Assembly: GCF_001953745.1 (NCBI RefSeq)
Contig: NZ_LWLN01000001.1
Coordinates: forward strand, 186,001-250,000
Reading direction: 5' to 3'
Length of the DNA: 64,000 nucleotides
DNA from: Natrinema saccharevitans
GTDB lineage: Archaea; Halobacteriota; Halobacteria; Halobacteriales; Natrialbaceae
Shown here: piece after piece, positions 17,142-24,396 of the stretch
Numbering within the stretch: position 1 is the stretch's first letter
Layout: each line of letters begins with the position of its first letter
Position numbers and translations under genes: made by a program
The notes under the pieces: model-generated
Told to the model about the DNA's origin: nothing
Databases searched by the model: none
The model's input: the letters and a program-made list of their open reading frames with translations, nothing else

Positions 17142-18124
17142 GGTCGGGAGTCGGCCCCGGCCCGTGTCTCTGTCTCGGCGGACTCGCCCGTCGGTGCGAC
17201 GCCCTCGAGGTCCGCGAACGGGACCGCGACCTCGGGGTCGGGGCCGTCGAACCGCTCGGGGTGGACGATCGGTGCCAGCGCCTCGAGGGTGTCGACCAGC
17301 CGCGGGCCGGGCCGGTTGAGGTAGTGGTCGCCGTCCATCGCCCACACGCGTCCCTCCTGCACTGCCGTCAGCTCCGCCCAGCCGTCGCGTTCGGTGAGGT
17401 CCGTCGCGTTCCGTGCGATCTGCTCGAGACCGAAGCCACAGGGCGCGGCGATCAGGACCTCGGGGTCGTACGCGCGGATAGGGTCCCAGTCACGCGGCCT
17501 CGAGGGCTCGCCGATGTCGGCCAGTCCGTACTCGCCGCCGGCCCAGTCGACGAGTTCGGCCGTCCAGTGGCCCGCGATCATGACGGGGTCGGTCCAGTCG
17601 AGGATCGCCACGCGCGGGCGGTCCTCGGGCGGGATCTCCGCCGTCCGCTCCCGGACCGCCTCGAGCCGGGCCTCGAGGTCGGCCCGCAGCTCCCGCGCCC
17701 GCTGCTCGCGGTCGATCGCCGCGCCGATCCGCTCGACGTCGTCGAGGACGTCGCCGACGCTGTGGGGATCGGTCGGGACGATCTCCGGCTCGGCCGCGAT
17801 GCGGTCGACGGCGTCTTCGATCACCGCCTCGTCGACCGCACAGACGTCGCACATCCCCTGCGTGACGACGGCGTCCGGCTCGAGGGCGTCGAGCACTTCG
17901 ATGTCGACGTCGTAGACGCCGCTCTCGGTGTCGGCGGTCTCGAGGACTTGGCGGTCGATCTCGCCGCTCGAAGTCGACTCGTCGACGTCGATTCTCGAGC
18001 GCGTGACGGCGGGCGCGTCCGCGGCCGCGGGCGGGTAGTCGCACTCGTGGGAGACGCCGACCGGCTCGCGGCCGAGTGCGGCGACGATTTCGGTGGCCGA
18101 GGGGAGCGTCGTGACGGTTCGCAT
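17138..18124 (-). CDS. Cobalamin-binding protein of the BtuF-like family, no signal peptide
   Basis: The 328-residue protein has the two-lobed helical-backbone metal/vitamin receptor fold: MRTVTTLPSATEIVAALG at the N-terminus, VSHECDYPP, then VVTQGMCDVCAVDE, a central helix and PRVAILDWTDPVMIAGHW in the second lobe. BtuF-type proteins bind vitamin B12 or haem/siderophore for ABC import, but this one has no signal peptide or lipobox and no permease beside it. It may therefore be a cytosolic corrinoid sensor or chaperone, which is inference. The ATG at 18124 starts at the family N-terminus. It shares a GTGA overlap with the JAMM protease gene. Confidence 0.82.
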   Translation of the reverse strand: MRTVTTLPSATEIVAALGREPVGVSHECDYPPAAADAPAVTRSRIDVDESTSSGEIDRQVLETADTESGVYDVDIEVLDALEPDAVVTQGMCDVCAVDEAVIEDAVDRIAAEPEIVPTDPHSVGDVLDDVERIGAAIDREQRARELRADLEARLEAVRERTAEIPPEDRPRVAILDWTDPVMIAGHWTAELVDWAGGEYGLADIGEPSRPRDWDPIRAYDPEVLIAAPCGFGLEQIARNATDLTERDGWAELTAVQEGRVWAMDGDHYLNRPGPRLVDTLEALAPIVHPERFDGPDPEVAVPFADLEGVAPTGESAETETRAGADSRP

Positions 18125-18213
18125 GGTCGTCCGTAGGGAGCGAGCGGTCAAAAACGGCGGGCTCGAGGAACGGCGGTGTGCAGCGTATTCGACGACGGTG
18201 AGAACGAACCGTG

Positions 18214-18352
18214 TCCTGCTATCGTGGCAACACGGAGTGGCCACGCCCTCCCCAGCCGATTCGCTCACGCCTATCGGCGTTCGCTCATCCCTCGCACAAT
18301 GTCGGGGCGCGGTTCGTCACCGACTCACCGCGCCCCAGTGCGCGCCACTGCC
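18214..18352 (-). repeat. Structured intergenic repeat, copy B
   Basis: This copy is in minus orientation, following the leftward moeA-type gene. It has the GATGAGCGA, AATCGGCTGGGGAGG and GCCACGATAGCAGGA blocks on the minus strand. The variable stem pairs 18304-18313 (GGGGCGCGGT) with 18327-18336 (ACCGCGCCCC), a perfect 10 bp. A small ACGCC/GGCGT hairpin sits in the second variable region. It fills most of the 18125-18449 gap, where I see no gene. Confidence 0.88.
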
Positions 18353-18449
18353 CGCTGACTGGCCGGTTCGGAGCGAGCAGTTCCTCACTGCCACGGCTAT
18401 GCCGGCCGCCCTCGAACAGTCAAGAACTGATTCGAACGCCGCGTCGCCG

Positions 18450-20315
18450 CTATCGCTGCGCCGACGACACGTCCGAAAGCGCCGCCTCGAGCTCCCGAAC
18501 CCCTTCCTTCTCGGTCCGATCGGGGTTCGCCAGCACTCGGATCGGCTGGTCGCCGAGCGGGACGAAACCGAGATCCAGCCGGTCGGCGGTCTCGCGCAGG
18601 CCCAGTCCGGCGTCGGCGTCGCCGGCGATGACCTTTCGAGCGGGGCTCTCGTGGGCGCGCAGTCCGAGGTCGAAGCCGTCGATCGCGTCGACGATGTCGT
18701 GGCGGTCCACGCCCCGCTGCTCGGCGAGGTCAGCTACCGCCGCGCCGAGACTCGAGCGCAGTCCGGAGTCGGTCGTCCGATTGACAAAGCGCAGGTCGCG
18801 ATCGACCAGGTCGGCCAGCCCCTCGAGTTCGGCGGGGTTGCCCGCGGGGACGACCAGCCCCCACTCGCGTTCCCAGCGGCCGAGTTCGACCGCTTCGAAG
18901 TCCGGTTCGGCGGGACCCGTGACGACGGCCGCGTCGGGGACGCCGTCCCGGAGCCGCCGCAGGCCGGGCCGACTGCCCACCGAGAGATAGCGGGGGTTCT
19001 CGAGGCCGTCGAGCAGTCGGGCGAACGTCGGGTCGTCCTCGCCGACGGCAAACAGCGTCGGCGGCCGCACGTCCGGCGAAAAGAGCGTGACCGTGACGGG
19101 TTCGCCCGCCTCGAGGTAGTCGGTCTCGGGACCGACCTCGACGACGCCGTCGGCGTCGGCGAGGCTGGTCGTCGCGCCGCTGCCCTTGTCGACGGGGTAG
19201 ACGAGCGTCTCGCCGTCGCCGTTTGTAACTATCCCTACCGGCATGAGCCGATGGCGACCTTCTTCGTACCGCTCTTGCCTGGCGAGGCGTCCGGAGACGG
19301 TCGACGACGCGGGTTCCGGGACGCCGGCGGCCTCGCGGATCGCCGGCGCGACGAACGTTCGGAAGACCATCATCGCGGAGACGGGATAGCCCGGGAGGCC
19401 GACGTAGGCGCTGTCGTCCAGTCGACCGATCAGCATCGGCTTCCCCGGTTTGACGCTGACCCCGTGGAGCAGCAACTCGCCTTGCTCCTCGATCACCCGG
19501 TAGATGACGTCGACCGCGCTCGCGCTGGTCGACCCCGAGGAGAGGACGAGGTCGCACTCGTCGGCCGCGGTCCGCAGGATCTCCTCCATCTCCGATTGCT
19601 CGTCGCCGGCGTGGGGGTAGAGTACGGCCTCGCCGCCCGAATCCTCGACCCCAGCGGCGATCGTGTAGCTGTTGACGTCGTAGATCTCGCCGCGCGAACT
19701 CTCGAGGGCCTCGCCCGGTCGCACGAGTTCGTCGCCGGTCGAGACGATGCCGACCCGCGGTTTCGCGCGGACGGGCACCTCGTCGATCCCCAGCGCCGAC
19801 AGCAGGCCGATATCTCGGGGCGTGATCGTGGTCCCGGGACCGAGCACGCGCTCGCCCGCGGCGACGTCCGCACCGGCGAACATGACGTTGTCGCCGGGCG
19901 CGACCGAGGTGCGGACCAGAACCTCGCTCCCGTCCGCATCCGTATCGGTTCGTTCGACCGGGACCATCGCGTCGGCACCGTCGGGCATCACCGCGCCCGT
20001 CGAAATCTCCGCTGCCTGTCCCTCTGCGAGCGCCACGTCCGGCTTCTCGCCGGCGTGGACCGCGCCGACGATCTCGAGGCGGGCGGGATCGGCCTCGTCC
20101 GCGCCGAACGTGTCCCGGGCCCGGAGCGCGTAGCCGTCCAGACTCGCCCGGTCGAAGCCGGGGACGTCGAGTTCGGCGTCGAGTCGCGCCACGAGAACCC
20201 GGCCGCGGGCGTCTTCGAGCGGGACGCGTTCGACGCCGCCCTCGAGGGACAGCGAGTCGATCGCCTCGCGGGCCTCGTCGGGGGAGGCCAGATCGCGGAA
20301 CTCCTTGCGGTTCAT
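18450..20315 (-). CDS. Molybdopterin molybdotransferase-like protein (MoeA) fused to a substrate-binding (PBP) domain
   Basis: MoeA inserts molybdate into adenylated molybdopterin. Residues 1-400 are MoeA: FDRASLDGYALRARDTFG, ISTGAVMPDGADAMVPVE, VGIVSTGDEL and SSGSTSASAVDVIYRV, then the SVKPGKPMLIG segment. Residues about 410-621 form a periplasmic-binding-protein-like domain (VVTGPAEPDFEAVELGRW, RFVNRTTDSGLRSSL). Such fusions may sense molybdate/tungstate or help choose the cofactor. The ATG at 20315 is preferred over an upstream ATG because the conserved sequence begins there. It is distinct from the shorter moeA at 21.9 kb. Confidence 0.9.
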   Translation of the reverse strand: MNRKEFRDLASPDEAREAIDSLSLEGGVERVPLEDARGRVLVARLDAELDVPGFDRASLDGYALRARDTFGADEADPARLEIVGAVHAGEKPDVALAEGQAAEISTGAVMPDGADAMVPVERTDTDADGSEVLVRTSVAPGDNVMFAGADVAAGERVLGPGTTITPRDIGLLSALGIDEVPVRAKPRVGIVSTGDELVRPGEALESSRGEIYDVNSYTIAAGVEDSGGEAVLYPHAGDEQSEMEEILRTAADECDLVLSSGSTSASAVDVIYRVIEEQGELLLHGVSVKPGKPMLIGRLDDSAYVGLPGYPVSAMMVFRTFVAPAIREAAGVPEPASSTVSGRLARQERYEEGRHRLMPVGIVTNGDGETLVYPVDKGSGATTSLADADGVVEVGPETDYLEAGEPVTVTLFSPDVRPPTLFAVGEDDPTFARLLDGLENPRYLSVGSRPGLRRLRDGVPDAAVVTGPAEPDFEAVELGRWEREWGLVVPAGNPAELEGLADLVDRDLRFVNRTTDSGLRSSLGAAVADLAEQRGVDRHDIVDAIDGFDLGLRAHESPARKVIAGDADAGLGLRETADRLDLGFVPLGDQPIRVLANPDRTEKEGVRELEAALSDVSSAQR

Positions 20316-20425
20316 ACCCGTTCTTGGAGCGCCGCGGCTAAAAACGTCGGTCGACGCGCGGACGAATGCCTGCGAGATGTTCTCGTACGACAACCGTTAA
20401 ACGTCCGCCCGGAGAGTACCGTGCC

Positions 20426-21553
20426 ATGTCACGGATCTCCGAGCGGGACCGCGAGCGCATCGCCGACCTCTTCGATCGCCATCTCGAGGCCGGCCTCCAT
20501 CACGGGGCCCAACTCGCCGTCTACGTCGACGGCGAACCTGAGATCGACCTCGCCGGCGGCGTCGAAGCGCCCGACGGCCCCGAGGAGACACGCGAGACGC
20601 GGCACATCCTCTTCTCGAGTACGAAACCCTACGCCGCGGTGACGCTGCATTCGCTGGTCGAGGAGGGCGCCCTCGCGTACGACGATCGGGTCGTCGACCA
20701 CTGGCCCGAGTTCGCCGACGAGGGGACCGCAAAGGCCGAGATCACCGTCCGGCAGGTACTCAGTCACACGTCGGGACTCAACCGCGGTGAGATCGACGAC
20801 CGGCCCGACCTCTGGGGCGACTGGGACGCCGTCGTCGAGAAACTCGAGGAAATGGAGCCGAACTTCACGCCCGGCGAACAGCCGGCCTACCACGCGCTGA
20901 CGTTCGGCTGGCTGGTCGGTGAACTCGTCCGGCGGGTATCGGGAACGCCGATCGAGCAGGCCGCCGAAGAGCGCGTCTTCGACCCGCTCGGACTGGACGA
21001 CACCGGGATCGGCCTGCGGGACGACGAGGACGACGACGTCGCGACCCTGGTCGGCTTCGAGCCGTTCGACCGCTGTCGCGACCCCGACGAGGGACTCGGA
21101 AAGAACGCCGAGGTCGCGGCCCCATTCAACTCGGAGGAGATCCACCGCGCGGTGATCCCCGCCGCCAACGGGATCGGAACTGCCGGCGACATGGCCCGCT
21201 TCTACGCCTGTCTGGCCAACGGCGGCGAACTCGAGGGAACGCAACTGCTCGAGTCCGAGACGGTAAAGCGGATGACGCAGGTGCAAGCCGAGACCGAGGC
21301 CGACGGCACGATCGGCCGCGAGGGCCGGTTCGCGCTCGGCTTCTGGAAGGGAGGCACGACGGTCGCGCCGTACGGCTCGCTTTCGCCGGAACACGTCTTC
21401 GGCCACGCGGGGCTGGGAAGCAGCGTCGGCTGGGCCGACCCCGAGGCAAACGTCGGCTTCGCCTACGTGACCAACGGCGTCCGGGACGGCTCTTACGAAC
21501 ACGTCGCCCGCGTGAACGCGCTGGGGGACGCGGTTCGACACGCAATCAAGTGA
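20426..21553 (+). CDS. Serine hydrolase, class C beta-lactamase/esterase family
   Basis: The 375-residue protein has the SxxK nucleophile motif in LFSSTKPYAAV (about residues 63-73), the YHALTFGWLVGEL region giving the second catalytic Tyr, and the HAGLGSSVGW block that corresponds to KTG/HxG. It matches EstB-like esterases more than true beta-lactamases. There is no signal peptide, so a cytoplasmic esterase or peptidase is likely; the substrate is unknown. A likely TATA element (CGTTAA) lies about 25-30 bases before the ATG at 20426, and the upstream in-frame ATG at 20366 was not chosen. It lies between the two moeA genes. Confidence 0.88.
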   Translation: MSRISERDRERIADLFDRHLEAGLHHGAQLAVYVDGEPEIDLAGGVEAPDGPEETRETRHILFSSTKPYAAVTLHSLVEEGALAYDDRVVDHWPEFADEGTAKAEITVRQVLSHTSGLNRGEIDDRPDLWGDWDAVVEKLEEMEPNFTPGEQPAYHALTFGWLVGELVRRVSGTPIEQAAEERVFDPLGLDDTGIGLRDDEDDDVATLVGFEPFDRCRDPDEGLGKNAEVAAPFNSEEIHRAVIPAANGIGTAGDMARFYACLANGGELEGTQLLESETVKRMTQVQAETEADGTIGREGRFALGFWKGGTTVAPYGSLSPEHVFGHAGLGSSVGWADPEANVGFAYVTNGVRDGSYEHVARVNALGDAVRHAIK

Positions 21554-21617
21554 GTCGACGACTCGCCGTCGTGAGACTCCACCGATTCTTTATGTGATCC
21601 GAGACCCAAACAAGGGT

Positions 21618-21773
21618 ATGCCCCACGACCAGGACGTCGAAGGCGAGAACGACCCGGAGTCCGTATCGACCTACGAGTGTCTCGAGTGCGGCGACGTCGT
21701 CGAGTCGACCACGCACCCCGGCGTCTGCGACTGCGGCGGCGAGTATCAGAACCGGGCGAAGTCCCTCGAGTAG
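21618..21773 (+). CDS. Rubrerythrin-like zinc-ribbon small protein
   Basis: This 51-residue protein runs from the ATG at 21618 to a TAG at 21771-21773. It has an acidic N-terminus and then two Cys pairs, YECLECGDVV and VCDCGGEYQN, the four-Cys zinc ribbon of rubrerythrin-like haloarchaeal small proteins. A double-Cys site of this kind binds zinc (or iron) and is often a protein- or nucleic-acid-docking module. It follows the serine hydrolase at a distance of 64 bases, with a TATA-like TTTATG just ahead. The function is unknown, but the Cys spacing makes the gene credible. Confidence 0.8.
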   Translation: MPHDQDVEGENDPESVSTYECLECGDVVESTTHPGVCDCGGEYQNRAKSLE

Positions 21774-21910
21774 GCGCGACGCGATTTCGGCGGCGACTTC
21801 TGTGGCGCGTGTACGGACTGCGGCCTCGGTCGTGCAGCCACGGCGTCGTCGATCGAGTCGGCGGCCGACGACGCGGGTACTGCGAGCCGGCGCGCGGTTC
21901 CCGTCCCGTC

Positions 21911-23224
21911 TCACGCGTGGCGTTCCCAGTCTTCGACGGCGACCGTCTCGCCGGCCGGAATCCCCTCCCGGTCGTCGTCGACGACCACCCAGCCGTCGGC
22001 TAAGGCGACGCTCGAGAGGACGCCCGACCCGCTGGCCCGCGTCGGGGTCGCCTCGTATCGGGGCTCGTCTGGCTCGAGGTCGCCGTCCTCGCGGGCCTCG
22101 AGTTTCACCCGCGCGAACGTCCGCGCCCCTGGCTCGCTGGGAATCTTGCGCTCGAGGCGGGCCCGCGTCGTCGGGTGGGGGTCGGGCTCGGTCCCCTCGA
22201 GCCACCGCAGGACCGGCCGCAGGAACTGGACGGCGTTGACGATGCAGGCGACGGGATAGCCCGGCAGCGCGAGGACGGGGGTGTCCTGGACGATCCCCAG
22301 ACAGACGGGGTGGCCGGGCTTGAGGCCGACGCCGTGGACCAGCACCTCGCCGAGGTCGTCGATCACCTCCGGCAGGAGGTCGCGCTCGCCGACGCTCGAG
22401 CCGCCGGTGGTGACGACGACGTCTTTCGTCAGATCCCGCTGGATCGCCACGCGCAGGGACTCGGGGTCGTCGGTGACCACGTCGCGGTAGGTCGCCCTCG
22501 CGCCCCACCGCTGGGCCAACCGCGAGACGGTCAGCCCGTTGGTCTCGATCACCTCGCCGGGCCCGGGATCGCCCGCCACGAGTTCCTCGCCGGTCGGGAC
22601 GACGCCGACCGTCGGCTGCCTGGCGACCGCGACGCGGCCGTAGCCCGCCGAGCGAAGGAGGCCGAGGTCCGACGGCCGGAGCCGGTGGCCCGCGTCGTAG
22701 AGGTGCTGGCCCTCCTCGACGTCCTCGCCGACCGGCGCGACGTTTTCCCCCTCCGCGAGGGCGTCCTCGACCTCGAGTTCGCCGACCGATTCGCGTTCGG
22801 TGACCCGCTCGATCATGACGACCGCGTCGGCTCCCTCCGGGAGCGCGCTGCCGGTGTGGACTCGCGCGGCCGTGCCGGGTTCGATCCGGTCGGCGGTGGC
22901 GTGGTCGCCCTCGGCGTCGACACCGTCGGCCGGTTCCGTGAGCCCCAATACTTCCGGCGAGCGCTCGCTGGCCCCGAAGGTGTCCGCGGCCCGGACCGCG
23001 TAGCCGTCCATCGCCGCCCGTTCGTAGTGAGGGACGTCGCGGGCCGATTCGACGGGTGCGGCGAGGACGCGGCCGTCCGCGCGGTCGACGTCGACCGTCT
23101 CGGTCCCACAGGGCACGTCGCTCTCGCCCCCCGCGACCGCCTCTCGCAGTATCCGGTGCGCCTCGTCGACCGGCGTCCGTACCTTGAACCCGGCCTCCGT
23201 GCGCTCGCGGTCGGCTCCTTCCAT
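21911..23224 (-). CDS. moeA: Molybdopterin molybdotransferase (MoeA)
   Basis: This 437-residue MoeA/gephyrin-E-type protein has PVDEAHRILREAV and YERAAMDGYAVRAADTFG, then HTGSALPEGADAVVMIE and VGVVPTGEELV. The molybdopterin-binding site is TTGGSSVGERDLLPEV with VGLKPGHPVCLG after it. The C-terminal domain IV is present and no substrate-binding domain is attached, unlike the paralogue at 18.5 kb. It inserts Mo (or W) into molybdopterin adenylate. The start at 23224 is chosen at the family N-terminus; nine more upstream codons are open. Two paralogues side by side suggest separate Mo/W cofactor branches, which is inference. Confidence 0.93.
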   Translation of the reverse strand: MEGADRERTEAGFKVRTPVDEAHRILREAVAGGESDVPCGTETVDVDRADGRVLAAPVESARDVPHYERAAMDGYAVRAADTFGASERSPEVLGLTEPADGVDAEGDHATADRIEPGTAARVHTGSALPEGADAVVMIERVTERESVGELEVEDALAEGENVAPVGEDVEEGQHLYDAGHRLRPSDLGLLRSAGYGRVAVARQPTVGVVPTGEELVAGDPGPGEVIETNGLTVSRLAQRWGARATYRDVVTDDPESLRVAIQRDLTKDVVVTTGGSSVGERDLLPEVIDDLGEVLVHGVGLKPGHPVCLGIVQDTPVLALPGYPVACIVNAVQFLRPVLRWLEGTEPDPHPTTRARLERKIPSEPGARTFARVKLEAREDGDLEPDEPRYEATPTRASGSGVLSSVALADGWVVVDDDREGIPAGETVAVEDWERHA

Positions 23225-23381
23225 ACCCTGAATCGGGTCGCCGGAGGCCAAAAGCGTGGGGGAACCCGTCGTCTCCGAAGCCGGCTCGAGGCCGAATTTG
23301 GCGTCAGAGTCCCCCGCTCTCGTCTCGACGACTGTTCAATAGCGGGTTCTCCGTCGTCCCCTGAAACCGGTCAACCGGTGT

Positions 23382-23520
23382 GCGGTGGCGCGCGCTGTCG
23401 GCCGACCGAACGCTAGCGAGGACGGCCGAGAACATTGCGCGAGGGATGAGTGAGCGACTGAAAGGAGCGAACGAATCGGCTGGGGAGGGCGAGGAAATCC
23501 CTGTTGCCACGATAGCAGGA
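23382..23520 (+). repeat. Structured intergenic repeat, copy C
   Basis: The blocks GCGGTGGCGCGCGCTG, GCGCGAGGGATGAG, AATCGGCTGGGGAGGG and GCCACGATAGCAGGA are all present. The variable stem pairs 23398-23407 with 23420-23429 (9 of 10 pairs). It forms an inverted pair with copy D, 3' ends facing each other, in the 734-base gap between moeA and hsp20 (23225-23958), which contains no gene. Confidence 0.9.
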
Positions 23521-23560
23521 CGCTTCTCTCTCCAGTCGACTATCTATTCAGGTCGACCAT

Positions 23561-23646
23561 CTATAGTAGCCGCTGAAACGATTCACACACTGATCGCAGC
23601 GCCATCGTGCGATCAGGTGTGCAATGACTTTCAGCGGCTACTATAG
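23561..23646. mobile_element. MITE-like 86-bp palindromic element between repeat copies C and D
   Basis: Perfect 18-bp terminal inverted repeats (23561-23578, CTATAGTAGCCGCTGAAA; and its complement at 23629-23646) enclose an interior that is itself largely palindromic (TGATCGCA and TGCGATCA around a short centre). There is no open frame. This is typical of a miniature inverted-repeat transposable element moved by a transposase elsewhere. The ends CTATAG could include a duplicated TA target, which I cannot prove. Confidence 0.8.
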
Positions 23647-23694
23647 TCGTCTCGAGTAGAGCAGTGGTTTTTGCCGTGAACAGCAGCTAACGCG

Positions 23695-23824
23695 TCCTGC
23701 TATCTGGCAACAATGAGGGCCACACCCTCCCCAGCCGATTCACTCACTTCGTTCGTTCATCCCTCGCGCAATGTTCTCGCCCGCCTTCGTAAGTACTCAG
23801 GCGGCCGACAGCGCGCGCCACCGC
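23695..23824 (-). repeat. Structured intergenic repeat, copy D
   Basis: This minus-strand copy is the partner of copy C. Its stem pairs 23777-23786 with 23799-23808 (9 of 10). The terminal block is slightly damaged (GCCAGATAGCAGGA instead of GCCACGATAGCAGGA). The 3' ends of C and D face each other with the MITE-like element between them. Confidence 0.88.
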
Positions 23825-23958
23825 ACGTCGATTGTCCGCCGTCGCCCGACTCGAGGGCGGCCCGTTGGCGGACGGTCTCTCTTCCCGCGGGACGCTCGAG
23901 CGATCGACGAATCGCCGCGACCGCGGCCTTTTTCGTATCGGCGTTCGAACCGATAGCT

Positions 23959-24330
23959 ATGTCAGCGCTCCGCGACGCGTTGCGGGACCTCTCCGACGAC
24001 GTCTTCTTCGATCTGCTCGAGAGCGAAGACGCCTATCTCCTCGTCCTCGACGTCCCGGGCGTCTCCGCCGAGTCGCTCGAGGTCGCGATCGAGGACGGTC
24101 GCATCTCCATCGACGCCCAGCGGAAGAAAGACCCCGCCGGCGACTACCGCTATCTCGAGGAGAACCGGTCGCTGTTCCTCGAGGTGGACCTCCCGCTGCC
24201 CGACGACGCCTCCGACGCCGGCGGCGAGGCGACGGTCGACCGGGGCGTCCTCGAGTTGCGGCTGCCGAAACGCGGGGCCGGCGAGGAGACGACGATCGAC
24301 GTCGTCGACGAGGACGCCCAAACGGGGTGA
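23959..24330 (+). CDS. Hsp20/alpha-crystallin family small heat-shock protein
   Basis: The 123-residue protein is an alpha-crystallin domain with short ends: AYLLVLDVPGVSAESLEVAIEDG is split over two strands (about residues 25-47), then YLEENRSLFLEVDLPLP and the closing DRGVLELRLPK strand (the family's GVLxxxxP motif). It acts as an ATP-independent holdase for unfolding proteins in the cytoplasm. No C-terminal IxI motif is seen, so large oligomers may not form. Its TGA at 24328 is in the same frame as, and just before, the UbiB-like gene, suggesting one operon. Confidence 0.87.
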   Translation: MSALRDALRDLSDDVFFDLLESEDAYLLVLDVPGVSAESLEVAIEDGRISIDAQRKKDPAGDYRYLEENRSLFLEVDLPLPDDASDAGGEATVDRGVLELRLPKRGAGEETTIDVVDEDAQTG

Positions 24331-24396
24331 CCGAGGCTGGCCTCTCTCCGTGCGTACAAGCGGTTCGTCATCGTCGCCTGGCAGTTCCTCCCGCTG

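Noticed and set aside
18425-18440. GATTCGAAC as a possible tRNA T-arm
   Set aside because: No acceptor, D or anticodon stems can be drawn around it.
18093-20642. 849-codon plus-strand frame opposite moeA
   Set aside because: It runs through repeat copy B and antisense to a well-supported MoeA-PBP gene; composition is the usual antisense shadow.
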